Source of the DNA: Whalleya microplaca
Taxonomy: Eukaryota; Ascomycota; Sordariomycetes; Xylariales; Xylariaceae
Assembly (NCBI GenBank): GCA_022497155.1
Contig: MU385737.1
Span: 372,001 to 436,000 of the forward strand
DNA length: 64,000 nt
Direction of reading: 5' to 3'
A program made the position numbers and the translations under genes. Shown here piece after piece: positions 23,535-35,514 of this stretch; the stretch's first letter is position 1, and the number at the start of each line of letters is the position of its first letter. Under the pieces are notes generated by a model. That model was not told where the DNA came from. It did no database searches and saw only the letters and a list, made by a program, of their open reading frames with translations.

Positions 23535-24833
23535 GCAGCTCTTGTAGCCAGAATAATGCCGAGCCGCCGGCTAGTGCCTCTAGTACGGTTGGTTGACATA
23601 TGAGCCTTAAATGCCGCCAATATGATATATCGATAGGGTTGAATAGTCTATACAGCCATATCTCCTAACCCTCTATGTACATGTTTGCGTGATAGCTATC
23701 TATACTGCTGCTACAGTAAATCATGAAAGCTTTCAACTCTAAACAATATCTTAGTCGATATGCTACATGATATTCTCCCTTCTGGCTCTTGGTCTTCTAC
23801 AACCTGATAACTTAAGAGTAATATCTTCCAACCAATAAGAAGATTTGATAGTTTGGGTGACACAAGGTAATCCAGCGATAAAATTCGGCCTGATAGAGAA
23901 TATAATCAGCATGTTTGCTTTGAACATGAACCTATTGAGATGCGCTACCCTTAAGGATCAGGCCCTATAGGCTAATCCAGACATCCCAAGGCTACAGGTC
24001 CCGAAGTAGTTGTTAGGTAGGTGATAGAGATCTAGGAATTAATATGGTGTAATACGCTCAGTTCAGGAGTAGTCGACGATCTTCATGGCACACATACAAT
24101 ATGTCAAGCACAATACTTGAAAGTAAGCAGTCTGTTGCCACAGTGGTAAGGATTCAAGGCTAAATGAAACCTTTTCATATAATTATAAGGTATAATTTCT
24201 CCTTTGTGACACGGAAAAAGCACCATATCGATGTATTCCAGATCGGGTGGACCAGATCATCATTCTATGACCGTGGCTGTCAAACGTTAAGTTCGAGAGT
24301 TTCACAACATATATTATAAGCTGCGTACGGCCTTGTCCGAGCTATGCATTTGTCTTGCGAAAGGGCTCGTTAACCGAGAACATACGTTTATCAAGCTGCA
24401 CAAGGAAGAGATTCAGCTGGACTATGTAGCACTCCGATTGGTCCACTGCCCTGCAACGGCATGATCCGAACGAATAGCCCCCATGGCATCTAAAAATAGG
24501 TAACAATTAAAGGGACTTTGGGGGTAGGTTTCAATTTTTAAATTGGAGGTCTTGGTACAACCATTGAAATGGAGAATATATAAGTCCGAAGGGACCAAAG
24601 GGACCAAATGAGATGAGAGTATTAAGGAAGTGATCGAAAACTATTAGGTGACTGAGCGACTAGGTCCTTTATATAAACAGTCGCGCACGCACCCACGCGT
24701 GGACCTTAAGCCCCACTACACTGTGTATTGCTACCTTAATAAAAGTCGCGTGGGAACTATATTTGTTGAAGCATAACCTTCCAGCTTTCTTCTTTGGATT
24801 TCTGCCCCCTTTTTGATCAACATTCAAGTTCTT
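23535..24833. other. Intergenic with duplicated segment
   Basis: No gene. The part from about 24248 to 24540 is similar to 27238..27520 (shared words include CAGATCATCA, TGTGGCTGTC-type and AGATTCAGCTG), so this spacer took part in the same duplication as the GH127 3' end. Confidence 0.7.
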
Positions 24834-27017
24834 ATGTCTACAAGCTCAGAGGCTAACCCCACAGATCACCACGATCATTTACAACATACCAATGACATAC
24901 ATGGTCAAAGGCAGCAGGTCGAATCCAACGTGGACAGCATATTTTCTCCACTCTATAATATTGCTTTGCATGATTCGAACGAGGGACCCACTACCGGTAG
25001 CTATCGTGAGAAAAACCTTGGGCATGAAAACCACTACGAGCTTGGGGTTCCCCAGCAACAAGCCAGGGACGCAGAGAGGAGGAGTTCGGATTATGACAGT
25101 CTGCTGATGTTCTCGCCGAATGGCCTTGGAACAGAAGGGCCATCCAAGGACAATGAAAAGCGATCAAAGCGCAATGGCGCATGGCGACGACATTTCAAAT
25201 TCTGGAAGTGGGAGGTTGGTGCGTGCTTTCTCAGCCTGGCCAGTATTGCGTCAGTGATAGCTGTTTTGTATGTGGAAAACGACAAACCTCTAGACCAGTG
25301 GGCTTGGAGTATAGGCCCGACGGCTGTAGTAGCATTTATCACGACTATTGCCAAGTCCTCTATGCTGCTGGCTGTGTCGGAGGTTCTTGGCCAACTCAAA
25401 TGGCTGCATTTCTACGGCGAGACAAACCCGCTGACTGATCTCGGGGTTTTTGATGCGGCTGGACGAGGACCGTGGGGAGCAGCCGAGCTCTTGCTGAGGA
25501 AAAATGTGAAGGCTTTATTGGCCTCCCTAGCTGCTGTCGTCACCATTGCAGCACTCCTTATTGACCCATTCATGCAATTGGTCTTCACGTTCCCAGCACT
25601 TTCCAGGTATGAATCTGATGTATATGGTTTTTTCAACCAGACACAACTCTACGATCCGAATGGGAACACTTATGACTCTCACATGACAGCTTTTGCAGGT
25701 CAGTAAGCTTCTCCCATTTAATCTCATTCTACACTTCGGAATAGAATTCGAGTTCACAGCCAAGCCATCTATACTTTCCTTTATTACACTCTAGGGATGT
25801 ACCTTATCATAAGCAGCCATTACTGACTCGTGTCACAAATTATAGCGTCGTCTGTTGATGCACAGATGCAAGCAGCGGTTATAAGAGCAGTTTCTGAGCA
25901 TTCAAATTCACCAGCAGCCACTTGTTCCACTGGTAACTGTACATGGCCTCAGGTTACTACACTGGGAATATGTGCCCAGTGCACAGACATTACACAGCAA
26001 GTCAACACAAGCTGTCCAGGTCCGACGACAGCAAACCACGGCCAGTATCAGTGTGACTATGGCATGCCTTCGGGTCGGAATCTTTCTGGCTTCGGATTTA
26101 AGGCTGGTGCCACTGGAGACTTTTTTCCTACGCGATGGAATTCGTCCGCCACATCAGCTAGCGCCTCAACTTCTGGAAACAGCAGCGCAGCTGCTGCCTT
26201 AACATATATCGAGGCTGTGCAACTGAAAGAAAACTACGATTATGGTACCGCGGACATCTCGTCGGTGCTTCGAGCACCAACTGCCTGGACGTGTATGTTC
26301 GTCCTTTGTGCGAAGACATACGAAATCCTCAGCATGACGAATGGGGAAGTAAGCGTGTCGGAGCCCGTTGAAGACTTGTTGATTCGTACGGACAATATCA
26401 CCCAAGTTGATGCACCTATAGGAGGTGGACTCTCCGGCCTGTCGACCATTCAAGGCCTAAGAGTGAACTCCAGTTCGTCATCGACTAGCACACACTTCAT
26501 AAACTCGGCAGACTTTGCGAATCTGGGGAACTATCTCACCGAACTTTTCTCGACCGGATGGGGGGCACGGGGTTTTGGAGCGTCAAACCGGATTGCACAA
26601 GCCACAGCACCGAACCTGGGGTGGGCACTTTCTGAGGCCGAGAATCTCAACCAGACGGTCCGCAACATCGCCGAGAGCATGACAGAGATCATTCGAAACA
26701 GCCGCAACAGCACCGCGATAGCAGGGCAGGCCTTTCGCACCAGGACATACATCGAAGTCCAGTGGGGATGGGTGGCACTACCGCTTACCTTGACAATATT
26801 GAGCCTTTTGCTTATTATGCTCATGGTTATAAGAACAAACAGGAGCGACTTACCCTTGTGGAAGAATTCAAGTATAGCGCTGCTCTTCCACCGGGTGGAT
26901 GGCTGGGCCCCTGAGGGTGAGGCCTTGCAATCACCCTCCGCATTGGAGAAAGAGGTGAGAGGTGTATCGATTATGTTGCCAAAGGACTCACAAGATTTGA
27001 CATTTGTGAAAAACTAA
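24834..27017 (+). CDS. DUF3176 membrane protein
   Basis: Exons 24834..25698 and 25846..27017, 147-nt intron, 678 aa. The N-terminal ~110 residues are polar and disordered. Hydrophobic segments follow at about residues 130-155, 160-185 and 225-250, with the family segments FWKWEVGACFLS and LKWLHFYGE. A large extracytoplasmic, glycosylation-rich and cysteine-containing domain (CSTGNCTWP, GICAQCTDI) comes next, then a final transmembrane helix near 635-655. This is the standard layout of the fungal DUF3176 family, of unknown function. Start chosen at the first ATG; the frame extends upstream only through TTG. Confidence 0.9.
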
Positions 27018-27070
27018 ATATCAATGGTGCAATTTTATGGTAGGCGGGACAGTAATTAGGATTATATGGC

Positions 27071-27520
27071 CTAGCTTAGGAGCTACTGCCAACGGTCAGA
27101 CAGTCAACATCGGTCCTTTTTATAAGGCTTATGGTTTTAATTACGTGTTATACTGGTTAACATCCGGCTCATTACCTACGGCTACTACACTACCCTTCGC
27201 TTTCAGTGACACGAGTGTGTAACATTGATCCATTTCAGGACATACAGATCAGATCATCACTCTAAAGCTATTCCTGTGGCTGTCGGCGCTAAATTTAGAG
27301 TCCGTTTCACGACATGTACTACAAACGTGCGGACAATTAATTATTATCTCGCCAAACTACTGAAGGCTTGTTGGCCAAGACACCCCAACTAGGTGTCAGG
27401 TGGCACTACAGATTCAGCTGAATCTGCAGTACTCCAAATAGTTGCACTGCCCTCGAACAGTGTACTCAAAGTAGACAAAAAGTCGGCAATTCCTAAATAG
27501 ACATGAGATCTAAAAATAAA
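27071..27520 (+). pseudogene. Duplicated, decayed 3' fragment of the GH127 gene plus its flank
   Basis: 27071..27200 repeats the end of the arabinofuranosidase gene: it encodes QTVNIGPFYKAYGFNYV where the gene has QTVNIGPFYDAHGFNYV. It is followed by DNA similar to the spacer at 24248-24540. Many differences are C-to-T type. There is no upstream catalytic part, so it is a fragment left by segmental duplication spanning the DUF3176 gene position. Confidence 0.85.
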
Positions 27521-28285
27521 ATAAAAGGTTTCTTAAGAATATGCTTGGAATTTGAAATCGGGGGTCGTACGGCAGATGTTTACTGCTATGAGAGTTACAT
27601 GGAAACCATGTTCGTTGAAGATATTGAACGTTTGACACATCGAGCGGGCTGCTGCATTCATCGCATGGCTGTGACCTTGTTCACCCATATAACCCCTGTT
27701 AAGAACGTCTTTGATCGACAGTGTCTTCGGAGGTGTGTTCATTTGTTTGGATGGGGGCTCTATTAATCTCTGTGAACAAATTCGCCCTCTAGCCCCTAAT
27801 AAGTGCATGTTTCATCTTTAATTCTGGTATGGACAACAAAGATATGTTAGATCTTGGTAGAAGTTTCCAAAAAGAAAAAAGATTCATGGCAACTAAGGCA
27901 TCTTCACTATGGCCAAATCAACGTATTGAGTTTGAGAAATGTATATTTTCCAACATTAAGCAATCCTTCTGCTGGTTAAAATAATGAAATACAGACTAGG
28001 TATATGAAATTCCCTTTGCTTTACTTTTTTTCTTTTTGAAAAAAGAAAAGAAAATTTTCACCCACACACCCAAACATCAGGACGAGTTACACATACACCT
28101 AGCTACTTTCCTTCTACTTTCCAGCCATAGGGTTGAGGCATATTGTGTAAGCCCTCAATAAATTCCCAGCCCTCCCTATCTAATTTTGCTTGAGAAAACG
28201 TGCTGCCGCGTGTCCCGCCCTTAACCCTTGTGATGAGACCTATCTCCACGTTTCTGGTAATATTACCCTATCAAGGAATACTGGG
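27521..28285. other. Intergenic, no gene seen
   Basis: AT-rich spacer with an A/T homopolymer-rich palindromic patch near 28025-28060 (TTTTTTTCTTTTTG facing AAAAAAGAAAAG). The rightmost part is the 3' flank of the leftward receptor gene. Confidence 0.5.
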
Positions 28286-29847
28286 CTACACCTGACTCTT
28301 CGACCGATGTTGTTCGATATCGACCGCCGCCGGCATCGCCATCGTTTCACGGCTCATGGAGTCCGAGCCAGACTTAACATCGTGTAGGGGTTCATTGTAC
28401 TCGCTACTGCTGCCAGGGCCACTGTCGGTGGGGTACAAGGAGTAGTACAAGTTATTCAGCCTTGCGTACACGGGCTTGAGGAGGTGGTAGAAATTAGGCA
28501 GACATGCACAAATAATGCCGACGTAGAGCTCGAGGCCAGACCAGACGCCGACATCGACGAAGTCCGCTATGGAGGAAGAGCAATTAGTAGGGTACGACAG
28601 GAGGAGTAATGGAGCGAGGTATGGGGACGCAGGTGGGGGAAAGACGCAAGAAGGGACAGGGGATAGGAAGGGGGTGAATAGACTTATGACTTGCCCGTTG
28701 GATTTTGCGACAGGGTGAAGCGATTGATAGTCTTGAGCCGATAGAGGCTGACGATGATGACGCTATATTTCCCATCAATTAAGGCCGGTTCTCTCGTATA
28801 GTCTTATCGATGCGCTGGACTCACAAGATTCCAAAAGCGAACATGAGGGCCGACAAGATCTTCTTCCGCAGCGGAAGATTTAGCCGCACAATGAATGGCA
28901 GTGGTATCAACATGACCCAAATATCAATGGCGATAACAACGAATGCGCCCGCCCAGAAGATGCCATTGGTACTGATACAGTGGCCTTCATGCTGGCCGTC
29001 CCACGACGTCCAGAAATAGCTTATGGGCGTACAGCCAAATATGATGGCAAAATCGAAGGCAATGCAGCATGCAATGATCAGCCCAAATGTGAACTGAATT
29101 AGCCGCCGCGCGAGCAGGACGTGGCCGAATATGCGAAAGTAGAAGAGCAGGATTGACAGACGCACGAGGTCGCGGCTCATAATATAGAGTACAAACAACG
29201 TGTACATCGCTTTGAGGATTAATGTGATGTCGTCGAACGGGACAGCCCATATATCGGTGCCCAAGCCGTGCGGCTTTACTGTACGAGAGCAGTTAGCTTG
29301 CCATGATGGTTGATAGGGAGGCTTTGGTACTTGACCAGGAAATGGCCGCGAACGCAATGCAGCCAAGCTACAAGGAAGCAAATATACTGATCAGTGTTTT
29401 ATCCCAAGCACACTATGGAGAAGTAAAAGGCTTACGAAAGATAAAGTGATGATAAAGTCATCCCACCACACGGGGACTCTCGCCTGGATTCTCGCGATAA
29501 CGCGCAGAAACACAGAAACCGCAGAGAAGGTGGTAAAGATAATCAGGACCGGGACATATGAGTGGTTAACGCTGGGAGCGATGCCACATGCCACAGAGGT
29601 CAGATTCTTGGTGAAGAGCGACTCTCGAATGGTACAATTCGCGGCGACGCAGACCGTTGCTTTGGTGTTGAGGTCTTCGTCATGGCACACACACGTTTGG
29701 TTTGTAATGGCGCACCTGGAGGCCACGACGGCTGTGAGCATGCATGCTGCCTGTGAGAGTCATTAACGAGGAAGACGTTCGGCGTGTACGATCACAACAT
29801 ACAGCGCATCTGGGTAGGGCTTCCACTAAAGCTGCGAGCCCGGACAT
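28286..29847 (-). CDS. CFEM-domain PTH11-type receptor (fungal GPCR-like)
   Basis: Six exons on the minus strand (29847..29803, 29750..29436, 29367..29331, 29278..28825, 28762..28695, 28566..28286) give 399 aa in frame. Residues 14-70 carry the eight-cysteine CFEM pattern (Cys14, 18, 28, 35, 37, 49, 54, 70). Seven hydrophobic segments follow, with the rhodopsin-like fungal motifs ARVPVWWDDFI and KPHGLGTDIW, then a Ser-rich cytoplasmic tail. PTH11-type receptors sense surface or host cues in plant-associated fungi. Exon 5 ends at a GC donor (GCAAGT), an uncommon GC-AG intron; using it joins NPT to ADFVDVGVWSGLE as in the family. The first exon gives only a weak signal sequence, so an extra upstream exon is possible. 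Confidence 0.88.
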
Positions 29848-30456
29848 TGTATAGAAGAGTTAATATTATTTAACTCGTGGTTTAAGAGAAGTAGAATGCA
29901 TTGGAATGAATTTCCTATATATAGCCTCGCTGGCTATCGTGTCATTTCTTATCCTACCTCCTATGTCTTCGTACCACTCTACTCATCGAGATTTGACAGG
30001 CGTCGCTCTGAGTGTAGTTGTATAATAAGACCCTCGCAACACTGCCAGGCAAATGCATCTTTCCACCGACGCTACACTGTCGTAAGGCTCTCCTCATCAT
30101 TGTCCTGCCCGGTGCAAGAGTAAGTAGGCTATGGAGCTTTCTCTTGGCTGTACGACGGCGAAACTGCACTAGCATACCATGTAAGTCAAATATTGCTCCG
30201 CCACTTATGTGCAGTGTTACCTAACTGGCACACCCCTCAGCTCATTGAACGTTGCCAGTCCAATGTAAGCAGTTTCCGCAATCAATACGTGGGGGCCATT
30301 TGGGGGCCGTGTTGTCGGCCCCGGATTCTGGGTATGCCACGGCTGCCTGCTTAAAAATGTCTTATATTTGTGCTCGGGATGCCGAGAAGTCCTCTAGCGA
30401 CCACTTTCATTATTCCGACTGCAATTTCTTGTATTAATTGCTTCGAATAGATCAGT
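29848..30456. other. Divergent intergenic region
   Basis: Shared upstream region of the leftward receptor gene and the rightward arylesterase gene. No coding sequence supported. Confidence 0.5.
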
Positions 30457-31778
30457 ATGGCGAGCGCTAACATTAGAACAAGTGTTGTAAGGAGTTACAC
30501 CGTTCGTCCGATGACTCGGGAAACTGACATGGTCAATAGCTCGTGGTTTTCCTCGTTCCCCTAATTGCATTTCTGGCTGGACGAATCCGAGTACTCTCAC
30601 TGGCCTACTTCAATGCACCGGATCGGATGCCTAGCCACGCAAACTTCACGTCCTACGAGATCAAGTTCGTAGATCAGATTCGCAACTGTGAAGATGCGCT
30701 GCTCGTCGAGGCTCGAGGCCTTGCGCTCCTGGCATGTGACCCAGGGAGAGAGATGTGGAACACCGTTATGGTACAATGAACTTCTCTCCGGGTCGTGGAG
30801 GGGGCTGACCGATACCAGGGCCACTTCGCCGACAGCGCCGAGCCTGACCCCAACGCTGAGCTCTACGCATACAAGTACGCTGATCGAGCTCTGCCCGACA
30901 CAGAGTCCCTTGTGCGTATTAAGGTCGTCGGGCTCAACTCGGAGCTCCGCACGCTAGGCCTCGAGTTCCACGAACCTAGCTCTACGCTGTTCGTCACGAA
31001 CCATAGGCGCCAGGGTTCACGCATAGAGCAGTTCCATCTGGACCTCGAGACTCTGACGGCCACACACGTGCGCTCTCTCTCCCATCCGCTGATCCGCACT
31101 CCCAACTCCATCGTCGCGCTCAGCGAGTCAGAGTTCTTCTTCACGAACCAGCACCACTTTACCGCGCGCGAGCACCCAAGCCTACTATGGGGGCTTGAGA
31201 CGTATGTTGCGCTACCGATCGCGAGTGTAGTGCACGCGCGCATTCTGGAAGATGGTGCTCTCGATGGTGCTCTCGATGCCGCTGTAGTCGCTCGCCAGGC
31301 TTACCCCAACGGCATCGCGTTACTCAACGACACTACGCTCGCCGTCGCGGCCACGAATAAGCGCCTGGTTTACCTGTACACCGTTTCCTCGCAGGGAACG
31401 CAAACACATCCAAGCCTCAAACTCGACTCGAGCATCTGGCTGCCCTTCCTGCCAGACAATCTCGCCGTCTCAAAAAGCGACGGCGCACTGCTCATAGCGG
31501 GGCATCCACATCTGCCAAGCCTGAATAAGTTCGCACGCTCACGACAAATTTGCCACCGGCCCGAGGAGTCGGCGAAGAAGGGACGCGAGATAAAGGATAT
31601 GTGCGCGGGAACGGGCGCAGCGTCGTGGACGAGTGAGTGGACGCCTGAGGGCGGTGTTAAACACATATATTCGGGGTGGGAGTATCCGTCAAGCGCGACG
31701 GTTGTGAGGGATAGGGAGAAGGGCGTGGGCATTGTGGCAGCGCTCTATGCCAGGGGACTGTTGGTTTGGCGGGATTGA
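30457..31778 (+). CDS. Paraoxonase/arylesterase-like hydrolase
   Basis: Three exons (30457..30486, 30540..30770, 30819..31778), 406 aa. Introns of 53 and 48 nt have AACTGAC / GGCTGAC branch sites. The short first exon plus LVVFLVPLIAFLAG form an N-terminal signal anchor. The family segment YEIKFVDQIRNCED and the SCDPGR-like ACDPGREMWNTVM follow, then a six-bladed-propeller body with N-x-I repeats (LGLEFHEPSSTLFVTNH, PNGIALLNDTTLAV, WLPFLPDNL). Fungal paraoxonase-like proteins hydrolyse esters or lactones with bound calcium; the substrate is unknown. Without the second intron a TGA would interrupt the frame; splicing removes it exactly. Confidence 0.87.
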
Positions 31779-32108
31779 CGGGGAGGGCAGTTAGGGCCGA
31801 CACTGAGAACCCGACAGCAGGTAAGAAAGTAATAAGGATTGATTTACCTGTCCGGGCAGGGCAGCGCGCAAAGATGGGTAGACTGTATCCTGACATTAGT
31901 GGAAAATATTAGAATTGAGATAGGTCATAAAGGTTCGATGACTGTATTCACATATTCAAAGTATCATATTTACAAGAAAATAGCCCAGGCTCAAAGCTGC
32001 CACTCCACATATCGTACATCCACCCAACGGCATTAAACCGAGCTCGACCTTCTCTTCCACGACTTGCTTATAATCTGGTAGAAAATATGAGATGATCCGC
32101 TAACGAAT
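31779..32108. other. Convergent 3' spacer
   Basis: 330-bp spacer between two convergent genes; no feature seen. Confidence 0.6.
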
Positions 32109-33215
32109 TCACACCTGAACATCACGAGCATGCCGGCGAGCCTTAGTCGACGAGCCCGCCTGAGTCTTGAGCCAAGCAATAAAAGTATCTAACGTGAACG
32201 TGTTCGGCAGCGCGCTGCTGGTGCCAGCAGAAGCCGAGGAGGTGGCAGCAGGAGCCGCAGAAGACGTAGCAGTAGACGCAGCGACGGCGGCGATGTTGGA
32301 GGCGGCCTTAGACGTGGACACTGCCTTCGAAGTGGTAGTAGCAGCAGTAGTAGCAGCAGCAGCCGAGGCCTTCGCTGTCGTGGTCGCAACCGCAGCAGCA
32401 GAGGCAGATCCGCTTCCGGCCGTAGCCGTACCCGTGGAAGTGACAGCAGACGAAGACTGGGCGACGGACGACGAGGCGCCCGCGATCAAAGTGGGACCGG
32501 GGACGGCGTACGTGCTGAGGCCATTGTAGATGTTCACGACGATCCCGGCGTCATCCTCCTTGTAGAGCGCGGTGCCCAGGGTGCCGGCGGGGACCTCGGT
32601 GCCGGAGCCGGTGACCTCGAGGTTGAAGCACTGCGGGTAGTTCTGGGCGCCGCCGACGGAGCCGGCGGAGTGCAGGGCGATGGTCTCGTGGCGCAGGACG
32701 TAGTTGCCTGCCTTGACGGAGGCCGGGATCTGCACGAGCCAGGTGTTGTTGTTGGCGATCATGGCGTCGGAGGCCCAGGTCGACGTGGCGGCGTCGTAGC
32801 CCGCGCCGTCGATCTTGAAGAACTCCAGCGCGGTCTTGTCCGCGCTCTCGCACGCCCCGTTGCACGCCGCCAGGTAGTCCAGCATCGGGCCCTTGTGCGA
32901 CTCCGGCCACGTGTTCCACGTCACGCTGATGCTGTCGCCCGCCGCCACCTGTGCGTGCCCCTTGGCCGCGCTCGCGCTCTTGTGGCAGATGATGTCGCCG
33001 CTGGCGTAGCTGTCGGGGGCCACGAAGCCGTTGTCGGTGTCGGAGGCCGTCCAGCCTACGACGGTGGGTGGTGTGGCCTGGTAGGGGTCCGAGGTAGGGT
33101 CGTAGCCCTTGTACTGGACGCCGTTGATGACGATGTGGTCGACGTGGCCGTGGGCGGCGACGGTGACGGCGGAGGCCAGAGCCGCAATGGAAGAATAGAA
33201 TCTCATGTTACCCAT
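32109..33215 (-). CDS. AA9 lytic polysaccharide monooxygenase (formerly GH61)
   Basis: Intronless, 368 aa from the first ATG, or 365 aa from the second (33206), which gives a better signal peptide ending ...VTVAA. Cleavage leaves His at position 1 of HGHV, the N-terminal half of the copper histidine brace. The second brace His is in PESHKGPMLDYLA and the axial Tyr in QNYPQCFNLEV. LRHETIALHSAG is the usual core motif. These copper enzymes cleave cellulose or hemicellulose oxidatively. Instead of a CBM1 there is a long Ala/Ser/Thr-rich linker (about 250-325) and a conserved-looking tail, FTLDTFIAWLK, then basic residues. Coding GC is high. Confidence 0.96.
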   Translation of the reverse strand: MGNMRFYSSIAALASAVTVAAHGHVDHIVINGVQYKGYDPTSDPYQATPPTVVGWTASDTDNGFVAPDSYASGDIICHKSASAAKGHAQVAAGDSISVTWNTWPESHKGPMLDYLAACNGACESADKTALEFFKIDGAGYDAATSTWASDAMIANNNTWLVQIPASVKAGNYVLRHETIALHSAGSVGGAQNYPQCFNLEVTGSGTEVPAGTLGTALYKEDDAGIVVNIYNGLSTYAVPGPTLIAGASSSVAQSSSAVTSTGTATAGSGSASAAAVATTTAKASAAAATTAATTTSKAVSTSKAASNIAAVAASTATSSAAPAATSSASAGTSSALPNTFTLDTFIAWLKTQAGSSTKARRHARDVQV

Positions 33216-35120
33216 TGTTGCGGTTTACGGAGTAGTATCAAAGTGAATGGAGGGTTGAGAAGGCTTGTGAACGAATTGGAAAAAGGTATCGATCAAGATA
33301 GCTGTTCTCACCGGGAGATAGAAAGAATGACTGTAAAAAGAACGAATTGTAATGCGAATCTTACTCCGTGAACCGTTGGTGGTGGTGCCAAGAGGAAGTT
33401 CTCAAGAGAGGAGGGTAGACCTCATGATTAAATAGAGTTTGGGTGATGATGGTAGGCTGTAAGTCTGACGACTAGACAGCCAGGGTGTATCACCATGTCC
33501 AGGTGTCTATAATTGCAGTCATCCATACTCCACTGCGGCTCGAGTAGCAACTAACATGATATTGAAGGGGGAATGCATATTTTGTTACATCGTGACGAGC
33601 TTGACAGCTTGAATACTTAGAAATGCATGGCTCCGATAGGTGGAATAGATCCACCTTGAATACCTTTGAGGCTCATTCTATCAGGGGCAGGGAAGAAAAC
33701 GAGCTAGCATGCTGGCCTCTTGGTTCACTTGAACGACTATATACCCCATATAGCATCTCTGCCTTTCTGATATTGGGGCTCGCACTAGACGAACGCTACT
33801 TTCGGGCGCTTGTTCCCAGCTGTCTGGACTAGCGGCGGGCGCGATGTCCCAATGTAGAAAGGCATATGGGTATAAATCTGAGCTGAGATGGCAGCTGTTT
33901 CGCCTACCGCCTTAGATTAGTTATAGTATATACGTGGTGGCTGTTTTGCGTAGATGAGCATGTCATTGCGGACTTCGTGGTTGATACTTGACAGGGCGTC
34001 GCGGATACCCTCATAATATGCAGGGGACTGTTTGAAGGCAATAGATGGCACCTATGGATTCATTTAGCACTATTCAAATCGAAAACTCGACGTGAAGACT
34101 CGACATTGATAACTATTGAGAGGTTGGAATGAAGTCTAGACTCTGGATATCATTCGCGTAGGGGTAGACCCCTTTCTCGCTTATGATATCCATGTAGGTG
34201 GAGAATGGCATGGCATGGTTTCAGTGACGAGAATTCCATAGTGGGATGGAAAAGGTGCATGATGATTCGTGGAACCATTCGGTCTTCATCGGACTTTCTC
34301 GTCGCAGAGGAAAGTGAAGCCAAATATACCAAAAAGACCCGATAGTATTTTCTCCACGCGCTTCGGCTCTCAAATATTTGAAGAACAGACAGAAGAAAAA
34401 AGTTAGAAAAAATAGCTAGGAGAGAGAGCAAAAGGTGGACTTGAATAGTTAACCTTTAGAAAACTAACAAAAAAAGCAGGGCTCTCTGAGGCAACCCGGT
34501 GGGATTTACGCGCACAAATGCCCCCGAAAACCCGGAGTTGAACTCTAGGTTTATCTAACCGCAAGCCAAGCTACCACTCGGCCATTAGACCTTTGCTGCT
34601 TCGGCTGGCAGTCCGGTGTCTTGTTTTGAAATATAACCCTTGCGCACCTACCAAATTGACGTGTAGAACTATTGAATAGAGAGCGCTCTGACAACAGTCA
34701 TGGAGTGAAATAGATGTTGTTAATTAAGTTCATTTCAGCGTGGAAGGAATCAACGTTACAGTGATTGATATGTCATGATCTTCGTATTATGCGTAGAGCT
34801 GCTGCAATTCCTCGGTTCGCATCGACTTGCCGCCACGATACCAGAAGAAGGGAAATGATGACGAATCTCGGGAGATCCTCAGATCCTCGTGATGGGTAGC
34901 AAGGAGGCTGACATGGGACGATCCACCATGCGGTTTCAAGATGCATCTCGCTGCAACGCGCGACAGAACCCCGGCCCTGGTTACGTCTCACCAGAATTGA
35001 ATTTCTCTATTCGGGGAATTGAGTCAACCCAATTGAGCCCTGGAGTCTCATGGAGGTGGCGGTGAAAAAAATGCAAGCCTTTCATGATCGGTCATCTGAT
35101 CGTAACATGGTGGACTGGAC
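33216..35120. other. Gene-poor stretch
   Basis: Left part is the AA9 promoter region. No convincing protein gene. A degenerate tRNA-like sequence lies at about 34520-34591. Confidence 0.55.
34520..34591 (-). tRNA. Degenerate tRNA-like sequence (possible tRNA pseudogene)
   Basis: On the minus strand GGTCTAA is followed by TGGCCGAGTGG, a perfect RNA polymerase III box A. After 29 nt comes AGTTCAACTCC, a box B with one deviation. A D-stem (GCC/GGC) can form, but the anticodon stem, T-stem and acceptor 3' strand do not pair properly, so no anticodon can be assigned. Probably a tRNA relic or SINE head rather than a functional gene. Confidence 0.25.
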
Positions 35121-35514
35121 TAGGGTTGCAAAGGTGCAGCACTTTTCGGAAAGGTGCCGTTTTATACACATACCCCTATAAAGTGCGTATAAAACGCAAT
35201 GTTTAAAACATTAAGCTTAAACCACATAGCCACCTATATATTATCGACAACTTATTTTAAATATGATATATAGCGTATATAATGAAATTTAATTTTTAGT
35301 ATAAAAAAATTTTTTTTTTTTTTTAAAAATATATATATACCTTTGCGACCGGAAGATCTCGCAAAATACAGCTAAAATTAGGTACACTAAGCGAGAAAGC
35401 TTAGGCCATAACGGGTCCGTGCGAGTGTATAAAACGCAGCCGATTTGAAAGGTGCTGTATTATACATGTATAAAACAGCACGTATTTTATTGAATAATAC
35501 AATTTGCAACCCTA
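35121..35514. mobile_element. hAT-type MITE (non-autonomous DNA transposon)
   Basis: 394-bp element with terminal inverted repeats TAGGGTTGCAAA / TTTGCAACCCTA. It is flanked by a perfect 8-bp target duplication GACTGGAC (35113-35120 and 35515-35522). An 8-bp duplication is typical of hAT transposons. Subterminal repeats of an AAGGTGC...TATAC type occur at both ends and the interior is AT-rich with a long A/T run near 35307-35330. No transposase frame. Confidence 0.92.

Noticed and set aside
30771..30818. In-frame TGA in the paraoxonase-like gene, suggesting a pseudogene
   Set aside because: A 48-nt GT-AG intron with a CTGAC branch site removes it and joins NTVM to GHFADS in frame as in the family.
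32167..33371. Long reading frames antisense to the AA9 gene
   Set aside because: GC-rich shadow frames with Ala/Val/Arg-biased composition and no domain.
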